NCBI RefSeq assembly: GCF_017654505.1
Contig: NC_054537.1
Span: 66,164,645 to 66,228,644, forward strand
Direction of reading: 5' to 3'
DNA from: Polyodon spathula
Lineage: Eukaryota > Chordata > Actinopteri > Acipenseriformes > Polyodontidae
DNA: 64,000 bases
Position numbers and translations under genes: made by a program. This document shows, one piece after another, positions 60,701 through 64,000 of this stretch (within the stretch, counting starts at the first letter, position 1; the number at the start of each line of letters is the position of its first letter). The notes under the pieces were generated by a model that had not been told where the DNA came from, made no database searches, and saw only the letters and a list, made by a program, of their open reading frames with translations.

Positions 60701-63238
60701 TCTAAAAGAAAATCTGATTTGGGTAAATGCAGTTTCATCCGTTGACAGTGTGGTGTTCCAGGTCCTAGTGAACAACCATTTAATCCTTGCAGTGCAATTT
60801 GAAAAAAAAAAGGCTTTTAATTTAGGTAAGGAACATCATCTTTTAATAGGTTGTTTGTTTTAAAAGCTTGGCTTCAGGTTTAGAAATGTGCTTGCCTCTG
60901 TTACTATTTTCTGTTTTAAGCTGTATTAAAAATGATCTGAAACCGGGTTGTAACTGACAGTGTAACATAATGTAATAATTAACTCTGTTTATCGTTTAAA
61001 TCAGATTAAGATTTTTAAAATTATTTTTCTAAAGACTAAAATAACAGCTTCATACAATTACTTAATATTGCCATAAAGATGTTTTTACAGAGAGTGCTCA
61101 CTGAATTCCAATATAGAGGGTTTGCATAGATTGCAGAAAGTTTTACTGGTTTTGTTTATAATGTTTACAGTACTTACATAGATTTTTGAAATACCTTTAA
61201 AAATTAAGTCAACACCAATACATAACATACTGTAATACAACTAAATAAGTATTTACCCTTTTTCATTGAACATTGATTTTGGTCTGCAGTCAGTAGTGTT
61301 TTACTGCCCTTGTATTAAGAATAAAATGAATCCCCATGATATACATGTATGTGTGTGTAACAAATTAATGCACTTACCCATCACACGAGATTTCTGACTC
61401 TGTCACTAGTTTTCAATGTGCTTGTTTATCTGCCACAGCGTTTTTTTCCCCTCACATGCTAAATCAGTCTGTCTTTTATTGTGCAGTTACAAAGCACTTC
61501 CTCCAATTTTACATGACGAAAATGAAGCAAAAACAAAATTAACGAGATAAGCTACAGTAATGTAAAAGTTTTTTTAACATTAAACAGTTTTAGATACAGT
61601 GTAAATCTGTGATCTTTAGTTGCTTTTGTGGATTTTCATTTGCAAGTGAACTGAGACATTAGGGCCTTATTGAGCACTATATTCTGCAATTTTGAATACT
61701 GACTGGATAATGTTTTAATTCTGGAAACTGTTTTATTTTTTTTTTTTTTTATCTTTTGCTAAATTGCATTGCTTTTTACATTTTACGCAGTTTTGCACAT
61801 GGGTAACATTTTGATTTCATTTTGCTGTTGGATTATTAATGGGGAATTTTTCATACTGCTACAATGTGTACCGGATTTAAAAGTATGTACTGTATTGCAG
61901 TCCACGTGTCCACAGTCACCCCTTTTGGAAAGAGATATTCTCATATCATTCTGAATTAAAATACTTCTTTTGAAAGTGTAGTACTGTACCAACAAAACCA
62001 ACTACAGTACATTTACATGGAAGCCTACTTATTTTAAAGCACCGTCCTTTCAGCTATGTATTTTTGACATTGTGTCTTTTTTGTGTTTCCTAAAAAATGG
62101 ACAAGGGTTGGAACGAGCCAAAATGAAATAATCAGATATGTGTCACACTCGTTTAACCATCACTGAAGTCAACATTTTATAGGGTCAGATATGTGAATAT
62201 AATTATGGCTAACTGTAGTCAACTTTAAAGCAAACTGCATTTTTTAAATTTTAAATTTTATTTTATACATAAACTTTTATTGTTCTGTTTTGATAGCTGG
62301 AAATAGTCTGTATACAACGAGTGACAAATTATTATAGAAATATACAGCTATCTTACTCCAAGAGAAAATTATTTGTTGTAGATATCCATAATTTTTGCCA
62401 CATCTTGATGAATTTAACACAACTACTGTTACATTTTAAATGAGCTCCTTCCTAGACCAAAGCAGTTGGTGGAAACATGTGCTCTAGTAAATAGCTTGGC
62501 AGGTTCCTGAGTACAGAGACTAAATAGTATAGCTAATCAAGCTTTTAGAAAACTTTACTTACTGATATTTTATTAAAAGGGGCTGATTAGTTTACAGTAA
62601 TCCTTTTTTAGAGCAAAAACGACATATTTCAATAGGCTTTTTGTAGATTAAAATGCACTTAATGTGCTGTCAATCAAAATCAGTGAAGGCAGTGCTGATA
62701 TCAGCATAGGAAGAACCCAGAATCATTTTGTTCATGCTGTTTTAAATTGTGCCGCCAATGTGGAACAGCTATACATAGTCAAAATAGACACTGAATGTTG
62801 TATTAATTGTACATCTTTACCCTTTATTCTCATGTAAATTAAAAAGGACAAAGATAAACTGACTTTCATAGCGTCCTTATTTTTTTCTGTGTTTATTGTT
62901 GCACAGAAATATATATTTTGTGTTTACCACAAAATACATGGTTGCAGTGAATTGGTGTAACTGTGTTACCTTTTTGAGTGTATTTTTATTCAAAAATATT
63001 GATTTATAGTTACAGCAAATGTATAGTCATCTGTAAAATTATACATTTTAACAACAAAGGCAATTCTGTGTGTGTTGAAATGCTTCAGGTAATGTTGTCA
63101 GTAATCCGTACAGTCACCATAGGGTACTTCATCCTGCATGCTGTAGTAATAATGATTGGATGTGCTGTAATGTGCTACATGAATTCCCAAAGACATTACT
63201 GGTTTCTTTCATTGCGTTTTGAAATCTATTAATCAAGG
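57724..63238. other. Long AT-rich stretch without genes
   Basis: About 5.5 kb in which no repeat family, gene or exon was recognised, apart from the C19A12 run and T-rich runs (for example near 61736). It may be unique intronic or intergenic sequence. Confidence 0.55.
58028..58058 (+). repeat. C19 followed by A12 homopolymers
   Basis: Nineteen C then twelve A. Confidence 0.9.
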
Positions 63239-63925
63239 TGTGACAGTACGGCTGAATGGTGATGACGTCCCCAGATCAGGAAGCTGACACAAAGTCAGGT
63301 ACTTGCAGTATTGAAAGCACTGGTGTGCATGTATTTAATGCAACCAAAAATAAATAAAACATTTTTACAAAAACACGCAACTCACCAAGCAAAATAAAAG
63401 GCTTAAACAAAACAAAGTCTCAAACACATAAAACAGAACAATACTTAGGTCAGGCTGGGCAGTCGCCTTCACTGATCCTATATCACTATCGTGCCGGTCC
63501 TTCCAGCACACGTAGCACTTGTTTGTTTTCCTCTCTTTTTACTTTTGTTTTGTTCTCTTTCACTTCTCACTCGCTCACATTCCTCCTCCTTAAACACCTA
63601 CCCAGATCAGAAAGTACTCCAGGTTTTTATACATGTGACTATCTCCAGATTAGTAATAAATTAATCAAACTGTAAATGGTCTAGTTTACGAGTTTTTAAT
63701 ATCTGCATGGTCGACAACAATTGTGTTAATTAATTCACTGCCGATCACACATTCTCATGATATGTCTGACAGAGACGAACTGCTACCATTGCCTCTGCCA
63801 GATCACATCCAAACCAAACAATAATACATTTAAATACAAAACCTGTTTGAATAAATCCCACACAATAGATTTAAAGCCCAATGCATCACAGTGATTATAC
63901 AGGCAGGGCTCTCGGTCTGCCCCTT
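63239..63925 (-). mobile_element. LTR, family B, minus strand
   Basis: TGTGACAGTACGGCTGAATG opens the inverted end, with CCCCAGATCAGGAAGCTGAC as in 48773. TATAAAAA on the minus strand is near 63628, and the GGCAGAGGCAATGG region near 63795 matches 36806-37320. The 5' end lies near AGAGCCCTGCC (about 63905-63925). Whether an internal region follows lies beyond the window. Confidence 0.7.
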
Positions 63926-64000
63926 TTCCCCCGTGTTTTTAACTAAACACTAATGCAAATGTTCTTCAATAATCCCAAAATAATACATTAAGTAATAATA

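Overview
This window looks like non-coding DNA from a vertebrate, most likely a ray-finned fish. It is AT-rich and full of long (TA)n, (TG)n and (AAT)n microsatellites and decayed transposons. No host protein-coding exon, rRNA or tRNA gene could be supported. The repeat mix points to a fish: fish-type Tc1 elements, a CR1-like LINE whose 3' tail is tandem TTCTTATG units, L2, DIRS/Ngaro-like tyrosine-recombinase retrotransposons, Harbinger, pogo/Tigger and many solo LTRs, one of them next to a Gypsy gag. From memory of similar repeats I would guess sturgeon or paddlefish (Acipenseriformes), but that is inference. Every coding feature listed is a transposon-derived pseudogene, apart from one deubiquitinase-like fragment of unknown origin.

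Layout. 0-13 kb: a possible decayed DNA transposon (0.8-1.9 kb), the 3' end of a Tc1 copy running into a TG/TA microsatellite (2.1-2.6 kb), a CR1 tail abutting an LTR fragment (6.7-6.9 kb), and a CR1 3' end split by a solo LTR with a perfect 5-bp target duplication (7.1-8.0 kb). 13.7-20.2 kb: a full-length but dead Tc1 on the minus strand, a Ngaro/DIRS-like reverse transcriptase next to a TTAA-type MITE, and a nearly intact Tc1 sitting inside a TA/TG microsatellite. 20-36 kb: solo or truncated LTRs of several families, a Tigger remnant, a DIRS reverse transcriptase whose end meets an LTR, and a hAT-like MITE.

36-46 kb: LTR fragments, an L2 fragment, a possible long LTR, a 46-base poly(G) run, a USP (peptidase C19)-like pseudogene and the C-terminal half of a Harbinger transposase preceded by a 78-nt near-perfect hairpin. 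48-64 kb: a copy of an unclassified dispersed repeat, more LTRs, the longest CR1 copy (about 1.6 kb, minus strand), a short telomere-like tract, a truncated LTR joined to a SCAN-like Gypsy gag, a solo LTR with target duplication CTAAT, and an LTR running toward the right edge.

The elements do not form a working pathway. The window is a record of repeated insertion, LTR-LTR recombination and decay. The items most worth following up are the USP-like fragment beside Harbinger, the 78-nt hairpin, and the three-copy repeat at 27, 40 and 48 kb.
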